Shown: piece after piece, positions 34,542 to 47,218 of the stretch
Numbering within the stretch: position 1 is the first letter of the stretch
Layout of the letters: every line of letters starts with the position of its first letter
NCBI GenBank assembly: GCA_021234155.1
Contig: JAJEKV010000017.1
Coordinates: 8,035,253-8,099,252 of the forward strand
Length of the DNA: 64,000 nt
Direction: 5' to 3'
From: Isoetes taiwanensis
Lineage: Eukaryota; Streptophyta; Lycopodiopsida; Isoetales; Isoetaceae
Position numbers and translations under genes: made by a program
Notes under the pieces: generated by a model
Database searches by the model: none
Told to the model about the DNA's origin: nothing
What the model saw: the letters and a program-made list of their open reading frames with translations, nothing else

Positions 34542-34787
34542 TTAGTATCCATTGATAAGGCCACCAGCAATGTGAGATAAATCTAACTCCACAACAAACA
34601 ACGGCCGATTGCCAAACCCATGGGAATTGTGACTCTTTGTGATCGACCCATCAATACCAAAGGCTCCATCCAGGGATTTCTGGTACATGCACCGACCATC
34701 TTCGATGCATCCCAACTTCTCAATCTTTATCACCTTTTTAACATTCTCACGTGCTATTGTTGCCTCCTCTTGTAAGATTTCATTCTG
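34542..34787 (-). other. Exon-like open stretch, unrecognised
   Basis: After a plausible acceptor (gtgttctcag) the minus strand is open for about 80 codons (NEILQEEATIARENVKKVIK, GCIEDGRCMYQKSLDGAFG, NRPLFVVELDLSHIAGGLI). Composition is protein-like and Cys-bearing, but I recognise no family and find no start or partner exon. Confidence 0.3.
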
Positions 34788-34789
34788 AG

Positions 34790-37100
34790 AACACCGGTCT
34801 CCCGGATATGCAAGAAATAGAAGGTGAAGGATATCGGAAGGACCACAATCCCTCTATTGCAAGCTACGTGCCTTTGAAAGCAATTAAACAGAAGGAAGCT
34901 TCCTAGAAAGTCTACTCATAAATGCTTTGCCACCTCACTTCCTTTTTATTAATGAGGGTGACACCTCACCTCCTTTTAAAAAAAAGCCCAATTTAATATT
35001 AAAAAATTAATGGCTAGGATTTATCCTCACCTTTTGATCTAATGGTTAAAATCACTACACCAAATTCACCTTTTAGCATCTTCCCTTTGCACCTTCCTCA
35101 TAAAAAATCAAGGGCTAAGATTTATCCTCCCCTTTCGATCCAATGGTCCAGGGATATGGTGCATACCTCCATGCATGCCCATGTATGCCCATCATGGCCA
35201 TCCATGCATCCCAATGAGGTGGCATTATCTTGGCCTTCTATTTTGTGATTGGACGGCTGGGATGAATCTCTATGAACATGCCCATGGGATGACAAAACCA
35301 CACATCTAATACGTGTATATATATTAGTGATATATAATATATATAAGATTTGTATCCTCCTCGTAGGAAAAATAGGAAAAAACTAAAAAATACCATATTT
35401 TGATGAATTTCGACATACCTTTTGATAAATTGTTGTTGTAATGCCTTGGTCAAATTATCTAGTAGTTTGTATTATTGGAATTGTTCAATTGCCCTTAATT
35501 CCTCAAATGTCATCCAAATGCCATTAAGATGTATTTTAATTCCTCAAATGCCCTTTAAGTTTCTTATAAATTTTCAAAATGCCCTTATCGTGAAAATCCT
35601 TGATGGAAATCACTAGTAGAATCGTGGTTGAAATCTACTCACACTATTATTTTTTTTTTGTAGGCAAGCTTTTTTCATTTTCTATTGATAGTAAAAACAA
35701 GGTACACAACCTTATTGGAGTAGGCTCCAACAATGATAGCCACATAGAAAATATTTAAGTACAATGGTCTCCCGGATATTCATTAGTAGCTCATCCAACA
35801 TTCCAAAATCGAGTCTACAAAAGCGATATAGACCTTCCCTACCTGAACAAAGTCAATGTGTAATCTGAATCTGCGACCATTTGAAGCTCACCACCCCGTA
35901 AAATACAAGCAATTGAAAGAGCATTGGAAGCAACTATCATTCCGCGCGTTTGGCTAGAATCCATCCTGCAAACATCGTTATTACAGAAGATTAAGTCCAT
36001 GTTCCATATATGTACTAGGGGACTCAATGCTCCATCTTCCAACAATGCAGGAAGATCATCTTGGCCTGCCCACTAGGGGTGGTCAATTGCTAATCAAAAG
36101 CTCCTCCTATTACTAGCATAGGCCACAACGAAAGATGCTCAACTTCCTCATTGATCCAGAATTAAGCTCCCTTGGACACTTGTATCAAGACTCAATAAGT
36201 TAGTAGCATAAAGAATACTTGGTCTCAGCCCAAGGCTCCTTAATCGAGTCCCCTTTCATTATCCAAGGAAAGTTCATTACCATGCTTTCGTCCATAGAAT
36301 CTAATTTCCCCTTGGCTGGAAAGGGGGAGGGATGACATTGAAGTAGCCAAGACTAAAGATACATCTCGAAGTCTAGCAAAGAAAAGCCACTATAAAATGA
36401 TCAAAGATGCATCCAACATTTGCATTCCATAGACCTGCTCCCACACCCACAAGATCCTGCGGCTCAGAGGGAAGGATAGCCCATTTCACGCAAACAATAG
36501 TTGCACCATAACCTATAGTGATGCCTTATCATGAACTCCTCCAAGATGAACATAGTCCAAGTTTGTCAATATCTTTTTTGGACTCAAAACCATAACAAAG
36601 ACTTGCAACATACCGGTGCATCCAACCCCAAGGCTGCGGTGGTCGGTCGAGAACCACAACAGGCGTGGCCTTCTGCTGCGATTGAGTGCAACAAAGGAGG
36701 ATCAATATACACACCGATAAAACAAGCTTAAATAATGCCACGAGCCAATAGCGGTAGGCGATAATAGGATGCGACCCGAGAAGGCAATGTTGAACATACA
36801 AATAGAGCTCAAAAAAGCGCCCTAGAATCTTAAAGCACAAGTCACACGGCTATCTTTAGCCTATTGAAATCGAAATCCGTAGGAGAATAGCCACAAGGAC
36901 ACCCGGTCATTACCCGGGTCAAAAACTTATGCTATGAAGATAAAGCGAGCATCTTTGCTTGACCTTGGACTTCTCGAGCAAAAAGATTCGGGGGATGGTG
37001 GCGGGCCAATCTTGCAACTATAGCCAAGATCAGAGGCCAATGGCGTGGCGGATCATCTTTGCTTTTGCGGCTATGAAACTCATTCGAGTCTCCACTGCGC
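34790..37100. other. Noncoding, no gene recognised
   Basis: Contains an imperfect ~35-bp repeat about 100 bp apart (ggctaggatttatcctcacc at 35012 and a variant at 35112) and ggtctcccggatat twice (34797, 35766). Only short, motif-free ORFs occur. Confidence 0.45.
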
Positions 37101-38660
37101 CTTTGCGAGCGGCCGCGCCTCCTAAACAATGCCAAAACCCTAGGCATCCTTCAAGTTTCTTTTTTAGGGTTGATCCACTCACTATCTATCTCACTTTGAT
37201 CGGGGTTATAATTCCTTTTTTTAACACCCCTTCCAAATTTCCCCTAAACCCTAAGGGTTTCAGAATTGAATCTCGGAAGGGTTTCCATAAAGAAAAATCG
37301 AGACTATTTTTGGTTTCACGAAATCCACCATTCATAAATACTAATAATTTAATGAATACCGCAGATCCATAAACCATTTTTGGAAAGAATCATGTTCTTC
37401 TAGTTTGGATGTAGCAATTCGACGATTGGCGATCCGTAGCATACAATCGGGGAGTTTCGAATAAGTAAATAAGTAAAAGAATGCGATTGGAAGTTTACTG
37501 ATTGTCTATTCTGGTTTCCACGGTTCTAAAAATTCCTATTTGGTTTGATTTTGTTTTGCGGGGCAAAACGGCTTTGCCATCGATTCTTGAGAAACGCCTA
37601 TTTCAAAGGTCTCCAAGCCAAACCCATATTTGAATCGGTATTTTTTTCCGATTCTTTGCCAAATAATTTCCTTACTTTTCGCTGGACATGCATCACGGTC
37701 TCTTATCAGAGAGAGCATTTGAATCAGGGCTTATATCCATAAGGAAGATTATATCCTTGAAAAGCCTGTTTCCCAACGAATCTTTCAATTGAATTTAAAT
37801 TCGAGTTGAGTTCGCAACTCATTGAAAAGGCTCAATTCTTGGCATTTATTCTGAGCATTAAAATGCAAGTGGAGCATGATCCAAAGAGAAAGTGGATGAA
37901 GTTAATTAATGTAAAGGCAATAAAAAAGCTCGGAAGGAGAACCAATATGATGCCAGTTTTGCAAACCTCCATTATCTTGTTGAAGATATTCCGTAAATGC
38001 ATCATCCCAAAGGACTTTTGAGAAATCATCAACGAAGGCACCTAAGTTTGTTATGTTTGTTAACCTAGCAACGCAAAACTAAATCACAATTCCATTTGGT
38101 ACCTAAATTTTAGATTTGAATAAAAATTCATTGTGATATAGAAGATAGAAATCCGTGAAGGAAGCAGTCCGTCAAGGAATGAATTTTTCAATCGAATTTC
38201 GTCTTCCAACCAGCTATTCATCAAATGGAATCTAGCATCCATTTGTCTGTAGAAAACTGGAATTTCTGAGAGTGCTAGCCACTAATTGAATTATGGTTTT
38301 CAATTTTTGAAGACACGGAAAGGGGAAAAGGAAATCCGAAGCAGCATTTCATGGCATGCTGAACCTGAAAGATCATGAACCTGAACAGAACAATTTCTTG
38401 TTAGGCAATATTCCAAGCTCTATTGGGGGTTTAAAAAGCATATAAATCGCTTCATCTTTCTAATAACCAAATTTTTGGGGACCCTCGCAACATTTAATCT
38501 ATTTCTCTAATTTTGCGATCAGGAAGTTCGGATTAGAAAATAATGCCGAATTGAAACGAAACATACCTGAAATAGAAAGTGTTTTGATGGGTTTGAGGTT
38601 TGTTGTTCGCATCAATAGCAGAATAAATGCTTAAATTTGGCCACTGCATGAGGGTTTTTT
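37101..38660. other. Unassigned sequence
   Basis: Short ORFs on both strands (minus 37186-37377 and 37536-37718; plus 37545-37742 and 37806-38021) show no domain I can name. The AT-rich, codon-like texture around 37200-37750 differs from the flanks and made me consider an organelle insertion, but I could not match it to any organelle gene. Confidence 0.3.
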
Positions 38661-38668
38661 AATGCTTT

Positions 38669-38752
38669 CATAAACTTCTTATAAAAATTAACATTCTTAT
38701 TCTTATAAAGCTTTCATACTCTGATAAGAATGTTTTTTAATAAGTTTACATT
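38669..38752. repeat. Imperfect AT-rich inverted repeat
   Basis: aaacttcttataaaaattaa followed by cattcttattc pairs imperfectly with gataagaatg and ttttttaataagttt. It is a possible small foldback element. Confidence 0.55.
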
Positions 38753-38759
38753 GGTAGGG

Positions 38760-41700
38760 AGATTGACATTGACCTTGCTATATCTACGGCATGTTTTTAA
38801 CTTTTTATGTTTTTGGGCTGCAGCTTGGAGCACAATACAAGGTTAAAAAAATTTCTCCATCTTGTTCATCATAGGAAAAATTTCTCCATCTTTTGAATGC
38901 TTGAAGACGGAGCGCATTTACCAATTGGGCAGATCATCAATCCTCTTCGAAGTGATTATTCCCTTTGATAAATATAAAAAACACTTGGGTTGTGACCCAA
39001 TCCTTAACTTCACATGTATCGTGCTCAAATATTAATGCAAAAGCACTCAAAGTGCAATTTCATTACATCTCTACTTCTTTTCATATACAAATGGTCGTGG
39101 CAATAAGAAAAGTCTGAGGCTGTTCTCTAGCAAAGTAAAAAAGGGCTGAGCACATACGATCCTTCTATATCCACTCAAATAGATTCTACCTTGAACGATT
39201 GTAGTGCACAGTTATAACTCAAACGTGAACTAACAAATCCAATTCTCTTGAAATTCCTGATTTGTTTGATTGGATGCCTTTCTTTGTTGCTTGTCATTGA
39301 TTGCTCAAAAACCGCTATGTGTTTTTTGTTACTAATTTTTCCTACATGTTTCTTGTAGATTACATGCGTATGCTCCTTTTGTAATGTTTTAATATAGATA
39401 TGGTGGGTATAGGTGCGGGCTAGGATGCGTGCGGCGCCCCACATTTGCCACCCCAATTAGGACGTTTATTGCGAAGCCCGGTTAGTCTCTATATAGCGTA
39501 GGTTTCTATTGTTCGGTATCTAGTCATGGACACAAATATAGGGTGTCTCCCAATTTTATTTCTTGTACTTTTTTAGACGTAGAGGAAAACTTAGTATTAT
39601 TCCCATACGTAGAGAAAACTTATTTCTGCTTTAGAGTTGTGTGAACTTAGAACTTATAATTCTTTAGGACGAGCTCCATGGGCATAAGAAAAACACGTCG
39701 ATTATTGATCAACATCACGGGACTCCTACAAGGTCCCGGGATAGATGGACCCCATGAGCACGAGGTTGCACACACATGCTTCGTGGAGACCCGGGGTGGG
39801 CTTTGGAGTCCGGTATAGATCTTCTTGCAAGAAGCACCACGTGAGCCCCGACATGGGAAGGTATCATGGATGCCTCCGACTCGTGGTGCACGAAATGCAT
39901 CCGGGGCCGAGGGAGGACAGGCGACACCACGAGAGAGAGAGGAGAGGGAGTCCTCGTAGTCGAGACCGTATGTTCCAGAAAGGTAGTTTCTAGTGTCCCG
40001 GCCCGGAGACACACTTTTGGGCCAGAACTCCTGCGATGGATAGTGGCAAAATGGGAGGCCATTGAGAGGACATCCTCGCAGGAGGAGTTAATTGTGAGAT
40101 ACCCACAGGGAGGACCACGTTGGATGGCAGACAAAGTGCAAGCGCTCACTAGGGTGCGCGATGAGGGCTAGAGGTCCAACCCGATGGACACAAAATTAGG
40201 TTGGGTGGGAGGCAAGAGGTGTTGTTGAGGAGGAGAGGACAACTCTATATTGAGGATGAGGCAACTAACATAGGGTTAGTAGAGGAGGAGGATGTCGCGG
40301 ATGTAGCCGGTGCATGGATTAGGAGTTCTTGCAGACTTGGCCAATGAGTTAGGACTACACGGTCATCCGTAGCTCTTTCACCTTTGCTTTCACGAAGAGC
40401 ACATCACTCATGCATTCACATCTTGCGATGTGGACCTCGTATGAGGAGAGTACCCATCTATAAAATGCACTAGCATGACTTTTCCAGCCTTCGTCTTTTA
40501 ACCCACCACCAGATACTCTAGTTCTCTCCCCATGCGACCACCCCTTGTCCATCACTCTCATATATACCACCATCATTTCCCATCCTCAAGTCTCGTCCAT
40601 TCTTTCCTCGTTTGTCTTCCAAACCTACTCTTCCGATTAGCAGCACCATGCCACCACCCTCCTTCAAATTGCCATATGGACCATCCCTTCCCACCACCAT
40701 CTCAGCACCTTGCACATCACGTGTATCGGCTCACTTCCTTTTCCCAGCCTCTCTTTCCTCCCGCATTACTCCCTTCCTCACACTTCGCTTCACACCAGTC
40801 CTTTGCTTCGATGCACTACCTAGTTACGTACCTCGGACATCCCACTTTCCTTGGGCGGCATTGGCCAATTGTTGAAGTAAGTGTATATAGGACTAAATGC
40901 ATTAGGCATTGGCCACATCGCCATCACCTTCCGGGGAGTTCCCTCCAGTGGACTTGTGAGTCGCTACTATGAGACCGGCTGTCCATGGCGTGGATGTACG
41001 GTGCCCTCGGGCTTGACGCCCTTGAGCCCATTTATAGGTCTGGATGAGCTTCCACAGGCATAGGCGAGATAAGCTGCCGAGATACCCAGGTGAGCTTCGC
41101 CCTCCTTTCACGAGGGGCGTACAAAGATGAACCACGAGGGTAGCCCGGTGGCAGCGAAGCGGCGAAGGCGAGGCCATCAGTGCCAGAAGCGGTAGAAGGC
41201 GAGGGTAGAGTAGAGGAGGTAGAGATAGGCCACGGCGAAGGCGAGGTAGATAATTGATGTAGAGGCGCGAGCAGAAAGACCGAAGGCAGTGCTTGGTCAG
41301 CGAGTAACACATGGGAAGACATGGAGAAACTGTCGCATAATGCCCCACTCCTGCGGGATTGAGATATATTAATCATGAGGCATGGAAATTTGATAGGGCC
41401 TTGGTGGACATGGGATTATGTAGCGAGAATGTCGCGGGGACTTTCTATCCGGCATAGGTCTTTGTCCTCTTGTGAGGATAGGCTTGAGAGAGGATGAGAA
41501 GCTGGGCACCATTTAATTGAGGCTTGACATTAGCTTTAGGACTCGGCCTTGGTTATGGCGGATTGCAAGGGAGATTGCCCATCATGCAGTGGCGGTGCAC
41601 ATGGTCTTTTGTACTATGTTTGTGCGAGAGAGAGGCATATAGGAGGAGATAGGGGTCCGGATCATGTCGAGCCTTTGTCCACATGAATTGAACTGAGTTC

Positions 41701-42120
41701 CTTGATGCCGCATAATGATGGTTGATGGGGAGATTGCACATCGCGGTTCTACATTATGTAAGTCGCAGCAAAGATGCCTTTTGTATTGTATGTAATGCTT
41801 GATGTTTCTCGAATATATGCTTTGCATACATGTAGGACTATTAGACACTTGTTGTATGACAATGATCGTGGGCGTGTCTTGTTTGTGGATCCCATGTAAA
41901 ACACACGTGCATACCTGTTTCATGGAGGATCTGCCACCCATGACGAGAGTGTATCTTCGTTGGGTCCTTTATTTCATGACACCTATGATCCAGCAGTGGA
42001 TTGGAGTAGACTACGAGTGGTGTTTTGGCCCGGTGGACATAAGTGAGTGGCAGTGGAATGTTATACCTTATTGTATGCATGTTTATATGTTTATGTGACA
42101 TCTCTTTGTATCATGATAGT
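38760..42120. other. Mostly noncoding; possible promoter at about 40457
   Basis: No gene recognised. tctataaaatgc at about 40457 is a good TATA box. A C/T-rich leader follows, then an ATG at 40532 with about 146 open codons of His/Pro/Ser-rich, low-information protein. This could be an LTR promoter region. The 39.6-42.1 kb ORFs on both strands have no motif. Confidence 0.35.
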
Positions 42121-42122
42121 TC

Positions 42123-42452
42123 TCACCGTGGTTGTACATCCTCACTCGAGACCTTGACGATTACCATGTCCTTGGGGACATCGGGGATGTCTAAGCTTAT
42201 CCTGGTTGTGTTTGATCCCCAAGGTGTGGAAAAATGTGGTGGCGTTGTACCATTGTCCAATTGAATAGGTACATGAATTGCTTGTAAAATAAGTGGCATG
42301 GATGTTTTGCTTGCCAAAATTATATGCGGATGTTTAGGATTTACCTGCACATTAGAGGTGTATCCGAGGAGGTACGAGATGGGCTTACACCTCTCGTTAT
42401 CTAGGACATGGATATCGTTGTCCGGGTTGATGCGACCAATTGCGGCGTTCAT
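42123..42452 (-). other. Open stretch with faint Hsp20-like ending
   Basis: About 109 open codons. The segment PWGSNTTRISLDIPDVPKDM continuing into VIVKVSSEDV loosely resembles the start of an alpha-crystallin (Hsp20) domain (W, D-x-P, K-D/E, V-x-V). The domain does not continue. It could be chance or a pseudogene fragment. Confidence 0.2.
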
Positions 42453-42869
42453 GTGGCTTTAACCATGCGTTTGCTGGCAAATAGGTTCTTCATCAAGGAT
42501 TCCATTGAAGGAGCTTGCGTCTAGTGTCATCAAATAGTATGGAAGCTTCGGTTAAAAAAATGTAGCCCTCAAAGGCGATTACGAATAGGAGGAAATAGTT
42601 GAATGTAACATTCCTCTTCCAAGGGATCATAATCATATTTGGTCTTGCTTTGCCTTCATCATGTAGATCCTCAAAACTTGCAACATTGTCAATATTTTCT
42701 AAAGCAAAATCACTTACAATTTCGTCCGAATCATATAGAGATGAATCTGTAGAAGCATCCTCCTCGCATCGCTCAAATGCATCACGCCCGGATCTATAAG
42801 GAGAATGCAATGGCGGAGTGAAAGCGCAAGAAGATCATCACATGGCAAAAAATTTTGATCATATGTGTA

Positions 42870-43160
42870 AACCTTTCCTATTTTCTCCCGTTTATGGAGA
42901 CCCTTCCTATTTTCCAACTAGGAAGGGTTTCCATATGAATTAAATTTTGAATTCTCGGATGATGTGCATATTTATGAGCGTGCCCCATTAATGGGCCACG
43001 CTCATCTTAAAGCGTGGTCATTGAAGATCACCATGATGTGAATATTATAAATATTAAAAAAAAGGAGTGGAAATCCTTCCAATTTTCAAAAGCGGGAAAC
43101 CCTTCCCATTTTCCATGGAGACCCTTTTCTAATTTCCGTGGAAACCCTTCCTATCCCAAA
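42870..43160. repeat. Dispersed minisatellite motif and palindromes
   Basis: The motif acccttcctattttcc and variants occurs about six times (near 42872, 42899, 43072, 43098, 43121, 43144), once also inverted (aggaagggtttcc at about 42920). A 32-bp near-perfect palindrome (atgagcgtg to cacgctcat) lies at 42974-43005. Confidence 0.65.
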
Positions 43161-43216
43161 TGTGACGTTCCACATATTTATACGCCTTTTTAAGTATAAA
43201 TACATGACACGTCACT

Positions 43217-43247
43217 ATGAATAATTAATGGCACATTAATTATTCAT
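43217..43247. repeat. Perfect short inverted repeat
   Basis: ATGAATAATTAATG, a 3-bp loop, then its exact complement. It lies just downstream of a bZIP-type gacacgtca site (43206-43214). It could be a hairpin or a dyad protein-binding site. Confidence 0.75.
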
Positions 43248-43875
43248 AAGCCAAGGTTAGCTATGTTAATAATTAATCATTAGAGTGGAAACCTAACCCA
43301 AAACCCTAATTCGAATTTAGGGCTTAACCTAATATTAAGAAGGGCTAAAATACCAAATTAGCTAATATTAACCAATCTAGAGTTGCCACCGCCCAAATCG
43401 ATTGGGCAAGTGAGAGTTGCTAACTTGGGACCCAAATTGGGGTTTTGTACCTCCATTTGCCCCAATTCGGTTGGGGAGGTTGGTGGAGGAGTGTTGTTCC
43501 ACCTTGTTCAGCCCGGAAGGATGGAGAACCCGAGCGATAGTGGACCTAGCTATGATCCCGTTAATACATAGATAGCTTGGATTCCTAGATAGTTATAGGA
43601 CTAACCCTTGTATGCTCTAAAGGTAGCTAGGTTAACCCTTGTATGAATAGATGGATTAATCTCTATTTTATGTTCTATTCGAAGCTATGGATGGATGGAT
43701 GTATAAGGATATCTTTTTTTCTGTTCCTCCCGTGATGTATGGGTAAAAGGGGTAGAGACCGAAGGCCATCTAGAAGTAGAGATGTTCCTAGATAGAACCC
43801 TTAAAAACCCAAAGAATTGCGGCACATTGCACAATGTTTGGGGTCCGGAGTTGGAACTCACACAAGAAGACCCTC

Positions 43876-44398
43876 TGTGAGGACCCTTGGATCTAACAGA
43901 GAACCGGAGCTATGTCACGCGAGATTTGCGAGAAAACAAAGGAAAGGAAAAAGAAAACAAAAGAACAATGAGATCACAATAATAAGCTTCCTTGATGTCA
44001 ATGAAGATACATGAGCTCTCCTCGTCGAGAAAACTGAAATGAGACAAGACTCAAAACTCATCTAAAAACTCATGTGCTAGCTCACTATATATATAGTACA
44101 ATGGCCTTTGGCCCAATATAGACACTGATCGATTTTATTGACTCGAAGGAGGCCTGATTCGAGGAATGCTAGTTGCCTCTTGAGAAAAGCTGTGAAACAC
44201 GTTGGCAATCGACGCTGGCGGGCGGGAATCTTATGCAAACGCCGCCTCTGTTGACGCCAGGCGTGGTCTTTGTCTGCGTGGTCTTTGGTCTTTTGTCGAG
44301 CCTTTGCCGGCCGACCAGCGCTGATTGTGGATCCTTGGCCTTGACCTGGTCCGTCATTATGCATGAATAGTCTTGTACGGGAGCCACCGGGACTAACA
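43876..44398 (-). repeat. 3' LTR of the Athila-like element
   Basis: Runs from tgtgagg to ctaaca on the plus strand, about 523 bp. It contains a TATATATA core near 44090 and matches the 54281-54822 copy throughout, with many small indels. Confidence 0.85.
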
Positions 44399-44408
44399 CC
44401 TCCCCACC
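44399..44408 (-). promoter_or_regulatory. Polypurine tract
   Basis: GGTGGGGAGG on the minus strand directly precedes the 3' LTR. It is the expected primer site for plus-strand DNA synthesis and fixes the orientation of the element. Confidence 0.7.
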
Positions 44409-44573
44409 AAATGACACCCGGTCAAGAAAAAGGAGGAAGTGCTTCCAAAGGGAAACCCCGGCGATCTGAAAGTGATCTTCACGGGAATGAGGGCGAACGC
44501 CATTGGTAATAGGCAATGAGGTCCCAGCGTGTTTGAAGTGCGTCCGAGGCCGAGGCAAAGGCGGGGATCGGCA

Positions 44574-47218
44574 TCAATGAGGAAGTGAGAGCCACCATGT
44601 CTTCGAAGGCATGTCGTCGAAGGAACAAACGGGCACTCCATGAGAAGGCAGGTCACGGAGACGAAGGTAACAGCCGGCATTTGGATTACGATAAAAAGAT
44701 TGGGCCCGATTTAAAGAGCTTACCGGGATGCATTTGAGAGGCAAAGATGTAAACCAGCTTTTTGACGGTGGATCAAGGGTCGGTGAGGTGGGGCGTGCAT
44801 CAGAAGGTATCAGAGCCATGGAAGAGCATCGGCGGAGGCGTTTGCCAACCATGCTCGTTAGCGATATAGAGCCCGATTCATTAGTGTCCAAGGCATTATC
44901 CTCCCAACCGAAAGTCGACCGTCGGGGATCCCACCGGAGATCGTCGAGATAGGCGGAGTCGACTCCAACGTGGCCATCCATGACCGTTCGTCCAAAAGGG
45001 GAAGACGCCCGGTCGAAGAGAGGAACGTGGGCGTGGAGGCTCCTAAGGAAGCATATGGAGAGGGCATAGCCCATGTCGTGGGTTCTTGAGCCATGTCCCG
45101 AAATGCTCGAACAAGATTCTGATCAAGAGCACGACACCAATGGTCCCACTCTGAAGTAGAGAGTAATTGATAGACAGGAGGATTTACCCAACCCGTGGGG
45201 ATGGTCTTGCTTTCCAGAAGGCCACGCAGTTGATTGTAGCCTCCCAAGTGCTGCATATAAATTTGGGCGAACTCAAGATCGTCAGGATGCGCCAAATTTT
45301 TGTTTACCTGTTCCAATGTTTCAGCCTGCCACAGGGGTAAGTGCTGAGCAAGTTCAGGCATGTACTCCTGTTCAAAAGTCTGAGACTGAGCAGGATCCTT
45401 GAAATATGGGTTGGTTGGTGATAACAACCAAGCAGCATTGGAGTTGCCTCGAAAAACACAATGGGCCTCATCTCGGAATTTATCATGGAGATCCGCCAGG
45501 TAGAAGTCATGAAAAACATAAGCCATTGGCTGAACCACCGCGGAAAATGACCAATTCGAGGTCTTGAGCTGAGCTTTGATCAAAAGACTAAGAGTGCACA
45601 AAATAAACCCTTGTCTTCTATATGAAAAGATCCGGCCAGATCGAAGAAATCCACGCTTGAGTGGTACGTTGATGAACATTGCCATTGGCGGCGTACCACT
45701 TCAAAAAGGAAAAGGTGCCGTCGGGCCACCACATAGTCAAGATAATTTGGAAGGAGTAGAAGTCCACAGGGATGTTGGTAGCAATGTCGATATATCCCTC
45801 CCTTTTTGTTTAGGGCTTCTTCGGCCCGATTAACAGCGAACTAACTGAAGTGATGTTCAAGGTCACGGATCGGTTTTCCTTTTCTAACCCGAGCGGGACT
45901 GATCGCGGACCACGTTAATAGGGCGTGGCATGTGAAGAATTGCGGGAGTATTGAGGCGAAGCGTGGCAATCTCGGCGTCATATGACCTTCTGTTTTACTA
46001 CGAGCCTCCAAAAGCTGATCTGAATGGGCGTTAAGCGATTGGTGCGGCGTGGAAAAGCTCGAGCTTCAAGGGGAGGTGAAATTCATGCTTCGGTAAAGGT
46101 CATAACGCGGTAATTGTGAAACTCGTGTACACAAAGGTGTCTAGCTTAGCAATGTCTTTCTCCTTGTCACTTTCGGGATGGTATCTTTGTCTTGTTTTGC
46201 TCCAACAAGTCCTGAATTGTGGTTTGGAGCTGAGCACGTTGATCTTCAAAGCAGCTGGACTGATCCCGAGCACTTTTGAGATCTACAGGCCTGCGTAATA
46301 GAGCCTCGTGCTTTTCTTAGTTGGGCCTCAAAGTTTGAACTTGTGTAGTGGCAGCTTGAAGGTCTCTTTGAACTGCATCCAGGAAGCCTCGAGGGGCGCT
46401 TTGAACACCATTCATGAGAGCATCTGTGATGCTTGTAGCTATGAGGCGGCGGCTTGAACATCTGCTTACTGGAATTGGTATAGAAGGTATAGCGAGGATT
46501 TGGAGGTGCCGAACTTGTTGCCTTGTCACGAGATTGCTGGAACATGACGGGGAGAGGAAAGGCGTGGCCAGTGGAGGAAGAGGGAAACGATGACATCGTG
46601 ATCTGGTTGTGAACATGACCCGAGGGAAGATCTGGCGTGAAGGTACAACTTGTTGGTTTTGATATTGGGAATCACGAGAGACCACGAGTGGAGGTATGAA
46701 AGTGGAAGGGGTCTGAGGGAATGAAAGATAATGGCGGATGAGTGCTGAAGATGGCCACGAGGGCTTCATGTCGGAGGAGGGGGGCAGCCGAATCGCGATC
46801 GACTTCATGAAGGAAGCGGTAGAACAACACACAATGGTCAATCAAGATGTAGATTGGAGCCGGATGGCGAGATGACCATATTATAGAACGGCTTATTGAT
46901 ATGGGTGTTCTTGATGGAATACCAAGCAATTTCTAGCGCCCGAAACTTCACAAAAGTGTCATGTGACTTGGCAATATTTGTGAGGCGTCTTGGTTTGCTT
47001 GATAAGGAGGAGCACCCGGCGGAAATGACGTCCATGTCTGTAAAAGCAGCCCAGAGATCTGAAGGTTTTTGCAAGGGAATACCGGAATACCTCGAGAAAT
47101 CAAAAGTCGTAATGATCAAAATGGTGGTGCCATCGACCACCATGTAAATCCTTCCCGGGCTGTTGGCGATGTGGCGATGAACTGCTGCAATTGCTCCGGA
47201 TTGGGGCGGGAGCTCCAT
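44574..47218 (-). pseudogene. Extra coding region between integrase and 3' LTR, unknown protein
   Basis: Same-strand open stretches form one frame-broken reading of up to about 880 codons. The N-terminal part (47218-46838) contains VVDGTTILIITTFDFSRYSG and FVKFRALEIAWYSIKNTH. The middle (46841-46250) is Pro/Ser-rich, then coiled-coil-like (FLDAVQRDLQAATTQVQTL, then a Gln/Leu/Glu stretch). The C-terminal part (45685-44574) contains FHDFYLADLHDKFRDEAHCV, LAHPDDLEFAQIYMQHLGGY and STSEWDHWCRALDQNLVRAF. No gag, pol or chromodomain motif is present. The layout is reminiscent of accessory ORFs with a plant-mobile-type domain plus coiled coil, but I cannot assign it. I see no clear signal peptide or fusion-protein feature. 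Confidence 0.55.

Noticed and set aside
37186-37742. Possible plastid or mitochondrial DNA insertion
   Set aside because: The texture looked organelle-like, but none of the short translations matched an organelle protein I could name.
40532-40972. 146-codon plus ORF downstream of a TATA box
   Set aside because: The product is low-information His/Pro/Ser-rich sequence without a domain; kept only as a possible LTR promoter region.
44574-47218. Calling the extra region an envelope gene
   Set aside because: No signal peptide, transmembrane anchor or fusion-type feature is readable; the coiled coil alone is not sufficient evidence.
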